A stretch of 64,000 nucleotides of DNA from Acidobacteriota bacterium. GTDB taxonomy: Bacteria; Acidobacteriota; Vicinamibacteria; Vicinamibacterales; UBA2999. Shown here in pieces: positions 40,750 through 50,047 of the stretch; positions within the stretch are counted from its first letter, which is position 1, and every line of letters starts with the position of its first letter. The position numbers and the translations under genes were made by a program. The stretch is taken from assembly GCA_947465645.1 (NCBI GenBank), contig CANIBQ010000021.1, positions 1 through 64,000 of the forward strand, read 5' to 3'. The notes under the pieces are model-generated. The model saw nothing but the letters and a program-made list of their open reading frames with translations, did no database searches and was not told where the DNA came from.

Positions 40750-41458
40750 TCCATTCGACGCGGTCGCCGGCCGGACGAAGGAGCTGCGCCGGCCAGGTTG
40801 ACGGATCCTCCGGCAGCACCAGGGCGGCGCGCACCGCGTCCGCTTTCTCTTCCCCCGACGCGAGCACCACGATGTGGCGACTGTCGAGCAGCGCCGGCGG
40901 CGTGAGCGTGATTCGCCACGCCTGCAGGTGGGGCACCCACGCCGCCGCTACGCGCAGGCTGCGCTCGTCTACGGCCGGACTGCCAGGGAAGATCGACGCG
41001 ATGTGTGCGTCCGTGCCGATGCCGAGCAGCGCCACGTCGAACGACCGGTCGGTTCGTCCGGCCGCGATCAGGCCCTGTCGAAGGGTGGCGTCGTACGCGG
41101 TGGCGGCGTCTCGCGCATCCTCGCGCTCGCCCTCGATCCGGTAGACCTGCCCCGGCGGAATCGGAACCCTCGAGACGAGTGCGCGATGCGCCATCCCGAA
41201 ATTGCTGTCGGGATGATCCGGCGGCACGTGACGCTCGTCTCCCCAGAACAGGTAGACGCGCAGCCAGTCAATGCGATGCCGCCAGGGACGGCGGTCGTCG
41301 GCGAGCAGGGCGTAGAGGCCTTCCGGGGTGCGGCCGCCAGGCAGGCAGACGAGGGCGCTGGAGCGCGCCTGGATCGAGGCCTCGATCAGCGTGGTGACGC
41401 GCTCCGCGGCGGCGATCGCGATGGCCGTGCTGCTGTCGGCGATGGTTACGAGCGCCAC
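40703..41458 (-). CDS. pgl: 6-phosphogluconolactonase
   Basis: 251 residues from GTG 41458, whose first 13 bases overlap the end of zwf. NagB/RpiA-like fold: [60 protein letters not shown], and the terminal [16 protein letters not shown]. It hydrolyses 6-phosphogluconolactone to 6-phosphogluconate, the step between the two dehydrogenases encoded upstream. Overlap with zwf supports coupled translation. Confidence 0.93.
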   Translation of the reverse strand: MALVTIADSSTAIAIAAAERVTTLIEASIQARSSALVCLPGGRTPEGLYALLADDRRPWRHRIDWLRVYLFWGDERHVPPDHPDSNFGMAHRALVSRVPIPPGQVYRIEGEREDARDAATAYDATLRQGLIAAGRTDRSFDVALLGIGTDAHIASIFPGSPAVDERSLRVAAAWVPHLQAWRITLTPPALLDSRHIVVLASGEEKADAVRAALVLPEDPSTWPAQLLRPAGDRVEWIIDGAASRSLAAPPA

Positions 41459-42903
41459 CTGCGGCCGTTCTGCTCGATCAGCCGCTGCGCCTCTTCCGGT
41501 CCCCACGTCCCCTGTTCGTAGAGAGGCGGGGCGCCAGCGTCGCCGGCCCACGCGTCGAGAATCGGCTGCACCACCTGCCACCCGGCCTCGACCATGTCCA
41601 TGCGGTGGAAGAGGGTCTGGTCCCCCGTCATCACGTCGAACAGCAGCGTCTCGTAGCCGGTGGACGGCTCGACCTTGAAGTGCGACGCGTAGTGAAAGTC
41701 CATGGTGACCGTCTCCAGCCGCTCGAGCGGACCCGGCGCCTTGGCGTCGAACGACAGCGTGATGGATTCCTCCGGCTGGATCTTGAGCACCAGCACGTTG
41801 GGGTTGGTGCACTCGACCGGCGTCTCGCGGAACAGCGTGAACGGCGCGCGCTTGAAATGGACCGAGATTTCGGTGTGACGGCGCGGCAGCCGCTTGCCCG
41901 TTCGGAGGTAGAAGGGCACGCCGGCCCAGCGCCAGTTGTCGACCGTCAGCCGCATGGCGACGAATGTCTCGGTGCGCGACCCGGCGGCGACATCTTTTTC
42001 CTGGCGGTAGCCGGCGTACTGCCCCCGGACGACTCGCGCCTTCACGTCTTCGTGAGTCAGTGGGGCGACCGCGTGCAGCACCTTGACCTTCTCGTCGCGC
42101 ACCTCCTCCGACCCGAAGGAGATCGGCGGTTCGGTGGCGGCGAGCGTGAGGAGCTGGAACATGTGGTTCTGCACGATGTCGCGCAGTGCTCCCGCCTTGT
42201 CGTAGTAGGCGCCGCGGGTGCCGATCCCCTCGTCTTCGGCCACCGTCATCTGGACGTGGTCCACGTACTGGCGGTTCCAGACCGGCTCGAAGATCCCGTT
42301 GGCGAACCGGAAGGCGAGGATGTTCTGGACCGTCTCTTTTCCGAGGTAGTGGTCGATCCGGTAGATCTGTGACTCGCGCAACCCGCGCGTCAGCTCGGCG
42401 TTCAGGGCACGGGCGCTCTGGAGGTCGTAGCCGAACGGCTTTTCCACGATCACGCGCCGCCAGCCCTCGTCTTCGCGGGCGAGTCCCGACTCGGCGAGGT
42501 GACGTGCGACGACGCCGAAGAGATCCGGCGGGATGGCGAAGTAGAACAGGTAGTTCGGCGGGATGCCGTGACGCTGCTGCATGTCGCCGAGCGCCGCCTT
42601 CAGCCGCTGGTAGAGCCCGGGATCGCTGAATTCGCCCCACTCGTAGTAGAGACGATCTTCGATGTGCCGCCACCTGTCGGCGTCGAGCGGCTCGTCCTCG
42701 ATGTGCGTGACATGCTCCCGCATCTGCGCGCGGTAGGCGGCCTGGTCAATCTGGGGACGGGCCACGCCGAGGATGGCGAACGACTCCGGCAGCAGCGAGG
42801 ATTCCGCCAGGTTGTACATGGCGGGCAGGAGCTTGCGGCGCGTCAGGTCGCCCGACGCGCCGAAGATGACGAGGACGCAGGGGTCAGCCGCGAGGTTCGA
42901 CAT
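41446..42903 (-). CDS. zwf: Glucose-6-phosphate 1-dehydrogenase
   Basis: 485 residues. The coenzyme motif [20 protein letters not shown] and active-site [20 protein letters not shown] are both present, followed by [20 protein letters not shown] and a C-terminal domain ending in RWRS. It oxidises glucose-6-phosphate with NADP (or NAD), entering the oxidative pentose-phosphate pathway. The start overlaps gnd by 20 bases and the end overlaps pgl, so the operon is strongly coupled. Confidence 0.96.
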   Translation of the reverse strand: MSNLAADPCVLVIFGASGDLTRRKLLPAMYNLAESSLLPESFAILGVARPQIDQAAYRAQMREHVTHIEDEPLDADRWRHIEDRLYYEWGEFSDPGLYQRLKAALGDMQQRHGIPPNYLFYFAIPPDLFGVVARHLAESGLAREDEGWRRVIVEKPFGYDLQSARALNAELTRGLRESQIYRIDHYLGKETVQNILAFRFANGIFEPVWNRQYVDHVQMTVAEDEGIGTRGAYYDKAGALRDIVQNHMFQLLTLAATEPPISFGSEEVRDEKVKVLHAVAPLTHEDVKARVVRGQYAGYRQEKDVAAGSRTETFVAMRLTVDNWRWAGVPFYLRTGKRLPRRHTEISVHFKRAPFTLFRETPVECTNPNVLVLKIQPEESITLSFDAKAPGPLERLETVTMDFHYASHFKVEPSTGYETLLFDVMTGDQTLFHRMDMVEAGWQVVQPILDAWAGDAGAPPLYEQGTWGPEEAQRLIEQNGRRWRS

Positions 42904-43834
42904 GGCCGCCGAACTGCGCGCGAAGCGCGGAGAGCAGCTTTTCCGAGAAGGTGTGGTCCTGCCGCGAGCGGAAGCGGGCGTAGAGCGCGGCCGTCAGGAC
43001 GTCCGCCGGCACCGCCTGCTCGAGGGCCGCGTTCACCGTCCAGCGCCCCTCGCCGGAATCGTCCACCCGCCCGACAAAGTCGGCGAGCGCGGGATCTTTC
43101 GCGAGCGCCAGCGCGGCGAGGTCGAGCAGCCACGAGCTGACCACGCTTCCGCGGCGCCACACCTCCGCGAGCTCGTCCAGCTTGAAGTCATACGGCGCGT
43201 TCTTCAGGATGTCGAAGCCTTCGCCGTACGACTGCATCAGCCCGTACTCGATGCCGTTGTGGATCATCTTCGCGAAGTGGCCGGCGCCGGCGCCGCCGCA
43301 GTACACGAACCCCTCGTGCGCGGTCGTGCGGGTGAGATCGAGCCCCTCGGTCGGCGGCACGGTGCCCTGGCCTGGAGCGAGCGCCCTGAAGATCGGCGTC
43401 AGCCGGGCGAACACGTCGGCCGGGCCTCCCACCATCAGGCAGTACCCGCGCGTCGCGCCCCACACGCCGCCGCTCGTCCCGACGTCAACGTAGTGCAGGC
43501 CCCTGGGCTCGACGCTCCCCGCTCGCCGCACATCGTCCTTGAAGTGCGTGTTGCCGCCGTCGATGATCACGTCGTCGGGGTGCAGCCGCTCGGCGAGCGC
43601 CGCGACCGTCTGTTCCGTGGGATCGCCGGCAGGGACCATGATCCAGACCGCGCGCGGGGGAGTGAGGCGGGCGACGAGGTCGTCGAGCGAGGAGGCGCCG
43701 GTGACGCCGTCGGGCTGTAGTGCCGCGACGGCTTCGGGACGACGGTCCCAGGCGACGACGCCGTGCCCTTTGGCGATCAGCCGCCGGGCCATGTTGCCGC
43801 CCATGCGGCCGAGGCCGATCAGGCCTAGTTGCAT
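42884..43834 (-). CDS. gnd: 6-phosphogluconate dehydrogenase (short, decarboxylating, YqeC type)
   Basis: 316 residues from ATG 43834; the long frame upstream lies in rpiB. NAD-binding motif [59 protein letters not shown], and catalytic [20 protein letters not shown]. The short length (about 300) is that of the YqeC/GndA-like NAD-preferring subgroup rather than the 470-residue enteric form. It yields ribulose-5-phosphate, the substrate of RpiB encoded just upstream. Confidence 0.94.
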   Translation of the reverse strand: MQLGLIGLGRMGGNMARRLIAKGHGVVAWDRRPEAVAALQPDGVTGASSLDDLVARLTPPRAVWIMVPAGDPTEQTVAALAERLHPDDVIIDGGNTHFKDDVRRAGSVEPRGLHYVDVGTSGGVWGATRGYCLMVGGPADVFARLTPIFRALAPGQGTVPPTEGLDLTRTTAHEGFVYCGGAGAGHFAKMIHNGIEYGLMQSYGEGFDILKNAPYDFKLDELAEVWRRGSVVSSWLLDLAALALAKDPALADFVGRVDDSGEGRWTVNAALEQAVPADVLTAALYARFRSRQDHTFSEKLLSALRAQFGGHVEPRG

Positions 43835-43841
43835 CGTGTGC

Positions 43842-44300
43842 TCACGCTTCCCTCGAGAACCTCGACTCGATTGCATTGATTTTGTCGAGGCGCCGCTGGT
43901 GACGGGGTTCGCCGGTGAACGTCGCGCCGAGGAAGTTGGCGACGATCTCGATGGCCACGGCGGGGCCGACGACACGCGCGCCGAGGCAGAGCACGTTCAT
44001 GTCATCGTGCTCGACCGCCTGGTGCGCCGTGTAGCAGTCGTGGCAGACCGCCGCGCGGACGCCGGGAAACTTGGTCGCCGCAATCGACACGCCCGCGCCG
44101 CTGCCGCAGACGATGATGCCGCGGTCCACCCGGCCGGACATGAGGGCGTGCGCGACCGCTTCGGCGCAGTCCGGATAGTCGACCGGATCGGCTGAATTAG
44201 TGCCGAGGTCGAGGATGTCGTGGCCCTGCTTGGCGAGGGCGGCGGCCAGCTCGCCTTTCAGCTCGTATCCGGCGTGATCGGCACTCACGGCTATGCGCAT
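43842..44300 (-). CDS. rpiB: Ribose-5-phosphate isomerase B
   Basis: 152 residues. The family pattern is complete: [60 protein letters not shown] (active-site Cys), [20 protein letters not shown] and [19 protein letters not shown]. It interconverts ribulose- and ribose-5-phosphate. First gene of the rpiB-gnd-zwf-pgl operon; its start lies 31 bp from the divergent VWFA gene. Confidence 0.96.
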   Translation of the reverse strand: MRIAVSADHAGYELKGELAAALAKQGHDILDLGTNSADPVDYPDCAEAVAHALMSGRVDRGIIVCGSGAGVSIAATKFPGVRAAVCHDCYTAHQAVEHDDMNVLCLGARVVGPAVAIEIVANFLGATFTGEPRHQRRLDKINAIESRFSREA

Positions 44301-44319
44301 CGGGTTCTAACTATATTGG

Positions 44320-44325
44320 TATACT
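44320..44325 (+). promoter_or_regulatory. Putative -10 box of the VWFA gene
   Basis: TATACT lies only 6 bp before ATG 44332. Transcription from it would start at or next to the ATG, so the message would be leaderless. No Shine-Dalgarno sequence is present in the 31-bp gap, which agrees. Confidence 0.5.
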
Positions 44326-44331
44326 TGCCGC

Positions 44332-45576
44332 ATGCGAAATACCGCTAAGTTCTTGTCGGCGGGCGCGTTTGCGCTCGTGTTGGCCGCAGGCCTGCAGGCC
44401 GCCGGACAGGCGCCGGCCCAGGCACCTCCGCAGCCAGTGCCGACGTTCCGCGTGAACGTCGACCTCGTGACCACCGACGTCATCGTGCGTGACGGGCGGG
44501 ATCAGTTCATTTCCGATCTCAAGCCGGGCGAGTTCGAGGTCTACGAGGACGGCGTGCGGCAGGAGATTGTCTCCGTCATCCTCACGCACGGCGGCCGCGT
44601 GTTCAACGTGCAGGCCCCGCCGCCGGCCCCGGCGCAGGAAGGGATCATCCTGCCCCCGGTGCGGCCGACCAACGACGCCGCGGGCCGCGTATTCCTGATC
44701 TTCGTCGACGACCTGCATCTCGACTTCCGCCAGACGCCGCGTACCCGCGAGCTGATCAAGAAGATGCTGCGCAACCTGATTCACGAAGGCGACATGTTCG
44801 GCATCGTGTCCACCGGAACCTCCTCGATTTCCGAGCAGCTCACCTACGACCGCCAGGTACTGGAGTCGGCGATCAGCCGCGTCACCGGCGGCGGACTGCG
44901 CTCCGAAGACATCATCAAGGGCATGCAGGGCGCGCAGGGCCCGACCGAGCTGCGCTACCGCGCGCACGTGGCGTTCTCGACCGCCTACGAGCTGATGAAG
45001 AACCTCGAGAACCTGAAGAACCGGCGGAAGGCCGTCATCTACATCAGCAGCGGCTACGACTTCAACCCGTTCGAAACCTCGCGGCTCAAGTACACCGCCG
45101 AACAGATGCAGATGGACTCCGAGGAGCTGCGCAACGATCCGTTTACGCGCCAGCAGAACCAGGGGACGGTGTTTGCCGAGGCCGACCTGGTGCGCGAGCT
45201 CGCGGAACTGACCCGCGCCGCCAATCGCGCCAACGCGACGCTCTACACCATCGACCCGCGCGGGCTGGTCGCCGGACCGGACCTGGACGAGCAGGTCGAG
45301 ACCGCGGAGTGGCAGACCTATATTCGAGAGACCCAGGACAGCCTGCGCGTTCTCGCCGAGCAGACCGGCGGCATCGCCGTCGTCAACCAGAACGACTTCG
45401 ACAAGGCGCTGAAGAAGATCGACGCGGAGACCAGCGACTACTACGTGCTGGGGTACTACTCGTCGAATCCGGATCCGCTGAAGCGCACGCGCAAGCTCGA
45501 GATCAAGACCTCGCGAAACGGCCTGAACATCTGGTCGCGGACGTCGTACTCGCTGCGGCCGATTCCTCAGCAGTAG
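44332..45576 (+). CDS. VWFA-related acidobacterial-type protein, exported
   Basis: 414 residues. A signal peptide (FLSAGAFALVLAAGLQAAG) precedes the VWFA-related domain: VPTFRVNVDLVTTDVIVRDG, FISDLKPGEFEVYEDGVRQE, the von Willebrand A strand VFLIFVDDLHLDFRQTPRTR with metal-site aspartates, and RRKAVIYISSGYDFNPFETS. The C-terminal YYVLGYYSSNPDPLKRTRKL plus KTSRNGLNIWSRTSY is diagnostic of the family modelled as TIGR03436, which is largely limited to Acidobacteriota. Role unknown; surface adhesion or protein interaction is proposed for such domains. Confidence 0.93.
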   Translation: MRNTAKFLSAGAFALVLAAGLQAAGQAPAQAPPQPVPTFRVNVDLVTTDVIVRDGRDQFISDLKPGEFEVYEDGVRQEIVSVILTHGGRVFNVQAPPPAPAQEGIILPPVRPTNDAAGRVFLIFVDDLHLDFRQTPRTRELIKKMLRNLIHEGDMFGIVSTGTSSISEQLTYDRQVLESAISRVTGGGLRSEDIIKGMQGAQGPTELRYRAHVAFSTAYELMKNLENLKNRRKAVIYISSGYDFNPFETSRLKYTAEQMQMDSEELRNDPFTRQQNQGTVFAEADLVRELAELTRAANRANATLYTIDPRGLVAGPDLDEQVETAEWQTYIRETQDSLRVLAEQTGGIAVVNQNDFDKALKKIDAETSDYYVLGYYSSNPDPLKRTRKLEIKTSRNGLNIWSRTSYSLRPIPQQ

Positions 45577-45647
45577 GCAGTAGGCAGTTGGCAGTAGGCG
45601 GTAGGCAGCGACGAACAAATCACTGCCTACTGCCTACCGCCAACTAC
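45571..45647. repeat. GTAGGCA-type palindrome between convergent genes
   Basis: The left arm 45571-45608 has five GTAGGCA/GTTGGCA/GTAGGCG units. The right arm 45620-45647 has the complement CACTGCCTACTGCCTACCGC. It overlaps the stop of the VWFA gene. Confidence 0.8.
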
Positions 45648-45650
45648 AAG

Positions 45651-46565
45651 TTACTTCGGCCCCCTCGCCGCCGCGTCGAATGTCGGCCTGAGCGTGTCGA
45701 ACACGCGCATCACTTCCGAGACGGTGCGCGGCAGCCGTCCCATCTTCGGATAGAGCCATCCGGTGTCGCGGTGCAGTGAATGCCCCGCGATGCGGCTGCA
45801 GAACAGCTGCTTCGACTTCACGTCCGCCGCGGCCGCCACCCACGGCACGATGCTGATCCCCAGCCCGTGGCGCACCATCGCCTTGATGATCTCGACGTTC
45901 TCGGTCTCCATCACGATTTCCGCTTCGATGCGCTCGCGGGTGAAGAACGCCTCGACGAGACGCCGGGTCAGCGACCCGGCCTCGAACAGAATGAACGGCT
46001 GCTTGTTCAGGTCCGACGGGACGACGCGGCTTTTTCTCGCGAGCGGGTGGGTCGGATAGGTCACGAGCAGGAGCTCTTCCTGGAGCACCGGCACGGCGAC
46101 CAGGTCGGTGGCTTCGACCGGCAGCGTCAGCAGCCCGAGGTCGCCGGCGCCGGCGCGCAGCATCGCGATCGAGCGCTCGGCGCTCCCCACGGTGATCTTC
46201 AGGTCCAGGTTCGGATGAATTCTTCGCAGTTCGGCGAGCAGCGCCGGGAAGACGTAGAGGCAGACGGTCATCCCGCCCACCAGCCGCATGGTGCCGCGCA
46301 GCGACTCCTGCGTGTCGCTGATCGCGGTGACCGTGTCGTGGACGTCCTGGAAGACGCGATGACTGAGTTGCAGGAGCGATTCGCCGGCAGGCGTGATGCG
46401 GATCCGCCGGCCGATACGGTGGAAGACCGCTTCGCCGAGCTCCTCCTCGAGCAGCAGGATCTGGCGGCTGATCGCGGACTGCGAGACGTGCAGCTTGTTT
46501 CCCGCGGCGGTGAACGAGCCGGTGTCGGCGATGGCGCGGAGGATTTCGAGCTGCCGCAGATCCAC
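45651..46565 (-). CDS. LysR-family transcriptional regulator
   Basis: 304 residues. N-terminal helix-turn-helix: MDLRQLEILRAIADTGSFTA, AGNKLHVSQSAISRQILLLE and EELGEAVFHRIGRRIRITPA. The effector-binding domain follows (LRGTMRLVGGMTVCLYVFPA; GLGISIVPWVAAA). The target is unknown: the neighbours are a convergent VWFA gene and an upstream DNA methyltransferase 48 bp away on the same strand. A small-molecule inducer is expected for the family. Confidence 0.94.
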   Translation of the reverse strand: MDLRQLEILRAIADTGSFTAAGNKLHVSQSAISRQILLLEEELGEAVFHRIGRRIRITPAGESLLQLSHRVFQDVHDTVTAISDTQESLRGTMRLVGGMTVCLYVFPALLAELRRIHPNLDLKITVGSAERSIAMLRAGAGDLGLLTLPVEATDLVAVPVLQEELLLVTYPTHPLARKSRVVPSDLNKQPFILFEAGSLTRRLVEAFFTRERIEAEIVMETENVEIIKAMVRHGLGISIVPWVAAAADVKSKQLFCSRIAGHSLHRDTGWLYPKMGRLPRTVSEVMRVFDTLRPTFDAAARGPK

Positions 46566-46613
46566 GCCTCAGCATACATTTGCTGAACGCATGGGTTCAA
46601 GGAAGTCGATAAG

Positions 46614-47474
46614 CTATTTGAGCGCCTCGCGCGTTCGCTCGATCGCTTCCTTCAGGTAGCCCTCGTCCATCTCGATCCCCGTGAAGCTCACCCCGAGCTG
46701 CGCGCAGGCGACGGCCGTCGATCCGAGTCCCATGAAGGGATCGGCGACCGACCGGATGCGATCGAGTCCGTGCAGGCGGAGACACATCTCCGGCAGCTTG
46801 GGAGGGAACGTCGCCGGATGCGGCCGATCCTTGGCGCGGTTCTGGATCGTCTCGTAGGGGATGAACCAGGTGTTGCCGCGGCACCGCACCCCCGATCCCC
46901 CGGCGCGCCAGCGCCCAACATTTGACGGGTCCTGGTAGCGGACGCCAATCGCCTGACGGTCGAGCGGTGTCGTCCCCCCCGGTGAGAAGTGGAAGACGAA
47001 CTCGTGGCAATCGTGGAGGAAACGCTTGCTGTTGATCGGCTTGTAGTGGCCGACCGCGAGGTCGTCCTGCAGTCCGGCGCGCGCGCCGGCCAATGCCTTC
47101 TCGATGGCGATCGACTTGACCCAGTGGATGGTGTTCTGCAGCGTCAGGTGGGGGCGCACCGCCTGCGCGACGTCGATCGCCGTCCACGGGTCGGTGGGCT
47201 TGGCGCCCACGTTCAAGAACAGCGAGCCGTCGGCCGCGAGGGCAGCGGCCGCCCGCTGGACCCATTCTCCGGTCCATTCGAGGTAGCGCCCGCGCGGAAT
47301 CGTGTCGTCGTAGCTGCGGTAGCGGATGCCGAGGTTATACGGGGGAGAGGTGACGATCGCGTCGAGTGACCCCGCCGGGAGCCGTTCGAGGATCGGGAGG
47401 CAGTCGCCGAGATAGAAACGATAGGTGGAACGGCCGGCTGTGAAGCTGGTGTGGGGTCGCGGGATCCGAGTCAA
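46614..47474 (-). CDS. Site-specific DNA methyltransferase (beta-class N4/N6), orphan
   Basis: 286 residues. Catalytic motif TSPPYNLGI (42-50) comes first and the SAM motif VADPFMGLGSTAVACAQLG near the C-terminus, the beta-class order used by N6-adenine or N4-cytosine enzymes. Between them are FLNVGAKPTDPWTAIDVAQA and a target-recognition segment with CRGNTWFIPYETIQ. No restriction endonuclease gene is adjacent, so it is an orphan methyltransferase that may act in regulation or as protection against invading restriction. Confidence 0.9.
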   Translation of the reverse strand: MTRIPRPHTSFTAGRSTYRFYLGDCLPILERLPAGSLDAIVTSPPYNLGIRYRSYDDTIPRGRYLEWTGEWVQRAAAALAADGSLFLNVGAKPTDPWTAIDVAQAVRPHLTLQNTIHWVKSIAIEKALAGARAGLQDDLAVGHYKPINSKRFLHDCHEFVFHFSPGGTTPLDRQAIGVRYQDPSNVGRWRAGGSGVRCRGNTWFIPYETIQNRAKDRPHPATFPPKLPEMCLRLHGLDRIRSVADPFMGLGSTAVACAQLGVSFTGIEMDEGYLKEAIERTREALK

Positions 47475-47503
47475 TCCCGCGATTGTAGCGACAAAGCCTT
47501 TGG

Positions 47504-47564
47504 AGGCTTTGTCCCATGAGACTCTGCCGGCCTAGGAGGCTTTGTTCTAAGAAGCCCTGCCGGC
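47504..47564. repeat. Two direct repeats of 28 bp plus small hairpin
   Basis: 47504-47531 and 47537-47564 share AGGCTTTGT and CTGCCGGC ends with a variable middle. The first also pairs with ACAAAGCC just before it (47491-47498) to form a hairpin. The second overlaps the 3' end of the small gene at 47547. Confidence 0.6.
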
Positions 47565-47753
47565 GAGTTGGACCATCGTCGCGGTGAGCGATTCACTGAT
47601 CACCGTGTGATTCCGCCGATGCCCGTGAAGGCTGCACGCCTGACCCTTCTCCTCGACGTAGGTCAGTTCGCGGCTCGTTGCCTGCTCGCGATACTTGCCA
47701 ATCACGCATCCGCACCCCAGTGTTCGAAATCCCAGAAGCCTCACCAGACTCAT
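47547..47753 (-). CDS. Small Cys/His-containing protein, unknown
   Basis: 68 residues from ATG 47753, chosen because GGGGAGGG lies eight bases upstream; the longer 133-residue frame has no such signal. The core CGCVIGKYREQATSRELTYV then EEKGQACSLHGHRRNHTV has two cysteines, a third cysteine and three histidines, which could bind zinc or a haem-like ligand. No family recognised with certainty. It stands between the M20 peptidase (divergent) and the methyltransferase. Confidence 0.5.
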   Translation of the reverse strand: MSLVRLLGFRTLGCGCVIGKYREQATSRELTYVEEKGQACSLHGHRRNHTVISESLTATMVQLAGRAS

Positions 47754-47966
47754 GACCGAACCCTCCCCGACAAAAGCGGACAGCAAAGTTTGTACCGCTG
47801 AGCTGAGACTCGCGCCGCATCCGATAGCGAGCGGGTGCGACGTGTCATCGACGGAAAACGGAAGAAAAATGAACGGCGCAACTTTCATCATCAATGAGTC
47901 CTGTGTCACAGCGAACACGGTGGTGTGTCGCGCGTGGATCACCTTCAAGCATTTGGATGCAATTCA

Positions 47967-48039
47967 GGTAGTTGGCTGGCCAGGTTGCCGGGTAGCTTGG
48001 GAATTGGGAGTTGGGAGTTGGTAGTTGCTGGTTGGTGGG
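47967..48039. repeat. TTGGGAG-type short tandem repeats upstream of the M20 peptidase
   Basis: A run of near-heptamers: TTGGGAA-TTGGGAG-TTGGGAG-TTGGTAG-TTGCTGG-TTGG, with degenerate units before it. It looks like one arm of the palindromes seen elsewhere; no matching right arm is present. Confidence 0.6.
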
Positions 48040-48057
48040 ATAGAGTCTCCGCCGGTC

Positions 48058-49317
48058 ATGCGACTTACAGATCGAGTACTCACACTCGTTTTTGCGCTCG
48101 CCCTCACGCCGTCGCTCGCAGCAGCGCAGGCGGGCCGCGATGTCGGGGCGGCACTGATGAAGGAGGCGAGTGTGCGGGCGGCGCTCGCCGCCGCGCGCGC
48201 CGACGAACCGCGCACCATCGAAGACCAGATCCGGTTGTGCGAGATTCCCGCCCCCCCGTTCAAGGAAGCCGAGCGCGCTCGGGCCTTCGCGGAGGCGTTT
48301 AGAGGCCTGGGCCTCAAGAACGTTCGCATCGACACCGCCGGCAACGTGATTGGCGAGCGGCCCGGGCGTGCGCCGCGCCCCAACGTGGTCATGAGCGCAC
48401 ACCTCGATACCGTCTTTCCCGAGGGCACCGACGTCAAGGTCGCCCGCGACGGCAACATGCTCCGCGGGCCGGGAATCGGGGACGACTGCCGGGGTCTCTC
48501 GGTGGTCCTCGCCATCGTGCGCGCGCTGGACAAGGCCAATGTTCAGACGGCTGGGACGCTGACGTTTGTCGGCACCGTGGGGGAGGAAGGCCTCGGAGAT
48601 CTTCGCGGCGTGAAGGCCCTCTTCGCCGACACGCTGAAGGGGCAGGTGGACCGGTTTGTTTCCATCGACGGCAGTGGCACCGGCATCACGCACATCGCGG
48701 TGGGGAGCCGGCGCTACCGGGTGACCTTCAAGGGACCCGGCGGCCACAGCTACAGCGCCTTCGGCATTGCCAACCCGGCGCACGCGCTCGGTCGCGCCAT
48801 CGCCGCCTTTGCTGATGTCACCGTCCCCGCTGACCCCAAGACCACGTTCGCGGTCGGCCGGGTCGGCGGCGGCACGTCCGTCAACGCCATCCCGTTCGAA
48901 GCATGGATGGAAGTCGACATGCGCTCGTCGGACGCGGCGGCGCTGCAGGCGCTCGAAGCACGGTTTCTCCAGGCAGTGGACGCGGCCCTCGTCGCCGAGA
49001 ATGCCCGATGGGGGCAGACTGGCCGGCTGACGGTTGACAAGGATCTCGTGGGGAACCGGCCGGCGGGTCAGACCCCGGCCTCCTCACCGGTCGTGGAGGC
49101 AGCCGTGTCCGTGACCCACGCGCTGGACCTCACCCCGACGCTCGACGAGGGATCGACTGACGCAAACCTGCCTATGAGCGTCGGGATTCCGGCCATTACG
49201 ATCGACGCCGGAGGGATCGGGACCGGCGCGCATGCGCTCGAAGAAACCTTCGACACGACCGACTCCTGGAAGGGCACGCAGCGCGCGCTGCTGGTCGCGA
49301 TCGCGCTCGCGCGCTAG
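48058..49317 (+). CDS. M20-family metallopeptidase, exported
   Basis: 419 residues from ATG 48058; the eleven residues added by the longer frame precede the signal peptide (LTLVFALALTPSLAAAQA). M20 motifs: NVVMSAHLDTVFPEGTDVKV (His and Asp ligands), RGPGIGDDCRGLSVVLAIVR (bridging Asp), VGTVGEEGLGDLRGVKALF (catalytic Glu-Glu), the dimerisation domain GPGGHSYSAFG, and final ligand His near GIGTGAHALEE. Family members are di-zinc aminopeptidases/dipeptidases or amidohydrolases. The stop overlaps that of the convergent membrane protein by four bases. Confidence 0.92.
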   Translation: MRLTDRVLTLVFALALTPSLAAAQAGRDVGAALMKEASVRAALAAARADEPRTIEDQIRLCEIPAPPFKEAERARAFAEAFRGLGLKNVRIDTAGNVIGERPGRAPRPNVVMSAHLDTVFPEGTDVKVARDGNMLRGPGIGDDCRGLSVVLAIVRALDKANVQTAGTLTFVGTVGEEGLGDLRGVKALFADTLKGQVDRFVSIDGSGTGITHIAVGSRRYRVTFKGPGGHSYSAFGIANPAHALGRAIAAFADVTVPADPKTTFAVGRVGGGTSVNAIPFEAWMEVDMRSSDAAALQALEARFLQAVDAALVAENARWGQTGRLTVDKDLVGNRPAGQTPASSPVVEAAVSVTHALDLTPTLDEGSTDANLPMSVGIPAITIDAGGIGTGAHALEETFDTTDSWKGTQRALLVAIALAR

Positions 49318-49883
49318 TCGGGCCGGGTGCCCAGGAGCGCGCGGAAACTCTCGAGCTCGATGGCCCTCTGGCGGGCGGCCGCGCCGCGGGCGCGCAGCAC
49401 CCGGACGACGAAGGCTGCGTGCGGAAGCGCGACGGCCGCCAACTCGAGCGGCGTCGGCTCAGGCAGGAGTGCCGGCACCAGGTTGACCAGCGTGACGGCG
49501 ATGAAGACCAGGGAGAAGAGCGGATCGATTCCTCCTCCCGGGAGAGCGGGGCCGACCGCCATCGCGGTGGTTTCCCACCGGGGCCCTGCGCCGTCGGCCT
49601 CGTACGACACCTGCAGATAGCGGCCGATACGTTCCGCCCCGACGTGAAGCGCGTGGATGGCTTCGAACCCGCCCACCAGCACCGCCAGCGACAGCAGCAC
49701 GGCGATCGGTAGCCCGCTGAAAAGAAGCAGCACCAGCGTCAGGCTGGCCCAGCCAATCAGGGTCACTGGAACCAGGACCATTCGGGTGGTACCGCGAGAT
49801 GCGATCGTCTGCCTCAGGACGGCGAATTCGGTCTCGGCGAGTCTCGTCGGCACGGTGGCTATCTCCCTGAGCTCAACTGGCAT
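49314..49883 (-). CDS. Hypothetical membrane protein
   Basis: 189 residues with four hydrophobic stretches: MVLVPVTLIGWASLTLVLLL, GLPIAVLLSLAVLVGGFEAI, PLFSLVFIAVTLVNLVPALL, and ELAAVALPHAAFVVRVL. The N-terminus is charged and cytoplasmic by the positive-inside rule. No family recognised. It is convergent with the M20 peptidase (4-bp overlap) and divergent from the D,D-carboxypeptidase across 164 bp. Confidence 0.65.
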   Translation of the reverse strand: MPVELREIATVPTRLAETEFAVLRQTIASRGTTRMVLVPVTLIGWASLTLVLLLFSGLPIAVLLSLAVLVGGFEAIHALHVGAERIGRYLQVSYEADGAGPRWETTAMAVGPALPGGGIDPLFSLVFIAVTLVNLVPALLPEPTPLELAAVALPHAAFVVRVLRARGAAARQRAIELESFRALLGTRPD

Positions 49884-49977
49884 CTTTCTTGGAATGGTTG
49901 AGCGTAAGCGCTTGTTGAGGTGTTTTGAATAACTACGTAGGAGGTAACTTTGACACCTCGGCTACTATCAAACATCC

Positions 49978-50005
49978 TTGCAGGCTACAGAAATATTGCT
50001 ACAAT
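49978..50005 (+). promoter_or_regulatory. Putative sigma-70 promoter of the D,D-carboxypeptidase gene
   Basis: TTGCAG (49978-49983), 16-bp spacer, TACAAT (50000-50005). It lies in an AT-rich gap unlike its surroundings, about 40 bp before GTG 50048. Confidence 0.5.
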
Positions 50006-50047
50006 GCCGACACACTGCGTAACAAGTTGTTTCACAAAGGTTTGCCT

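Noticed and set aside
40703..42673. A 656-codon frame suggesting a fused pgl protein
   Set aside because: The first 400 residues are a shadow of zwf; the lactonase begins at GTG 41458.
47695..48024. A 109-codon plus-strand frame
   Set aside because: Overlaps the better supported minus-strand small gene and the short tandem repeats; composition is not protein-like.
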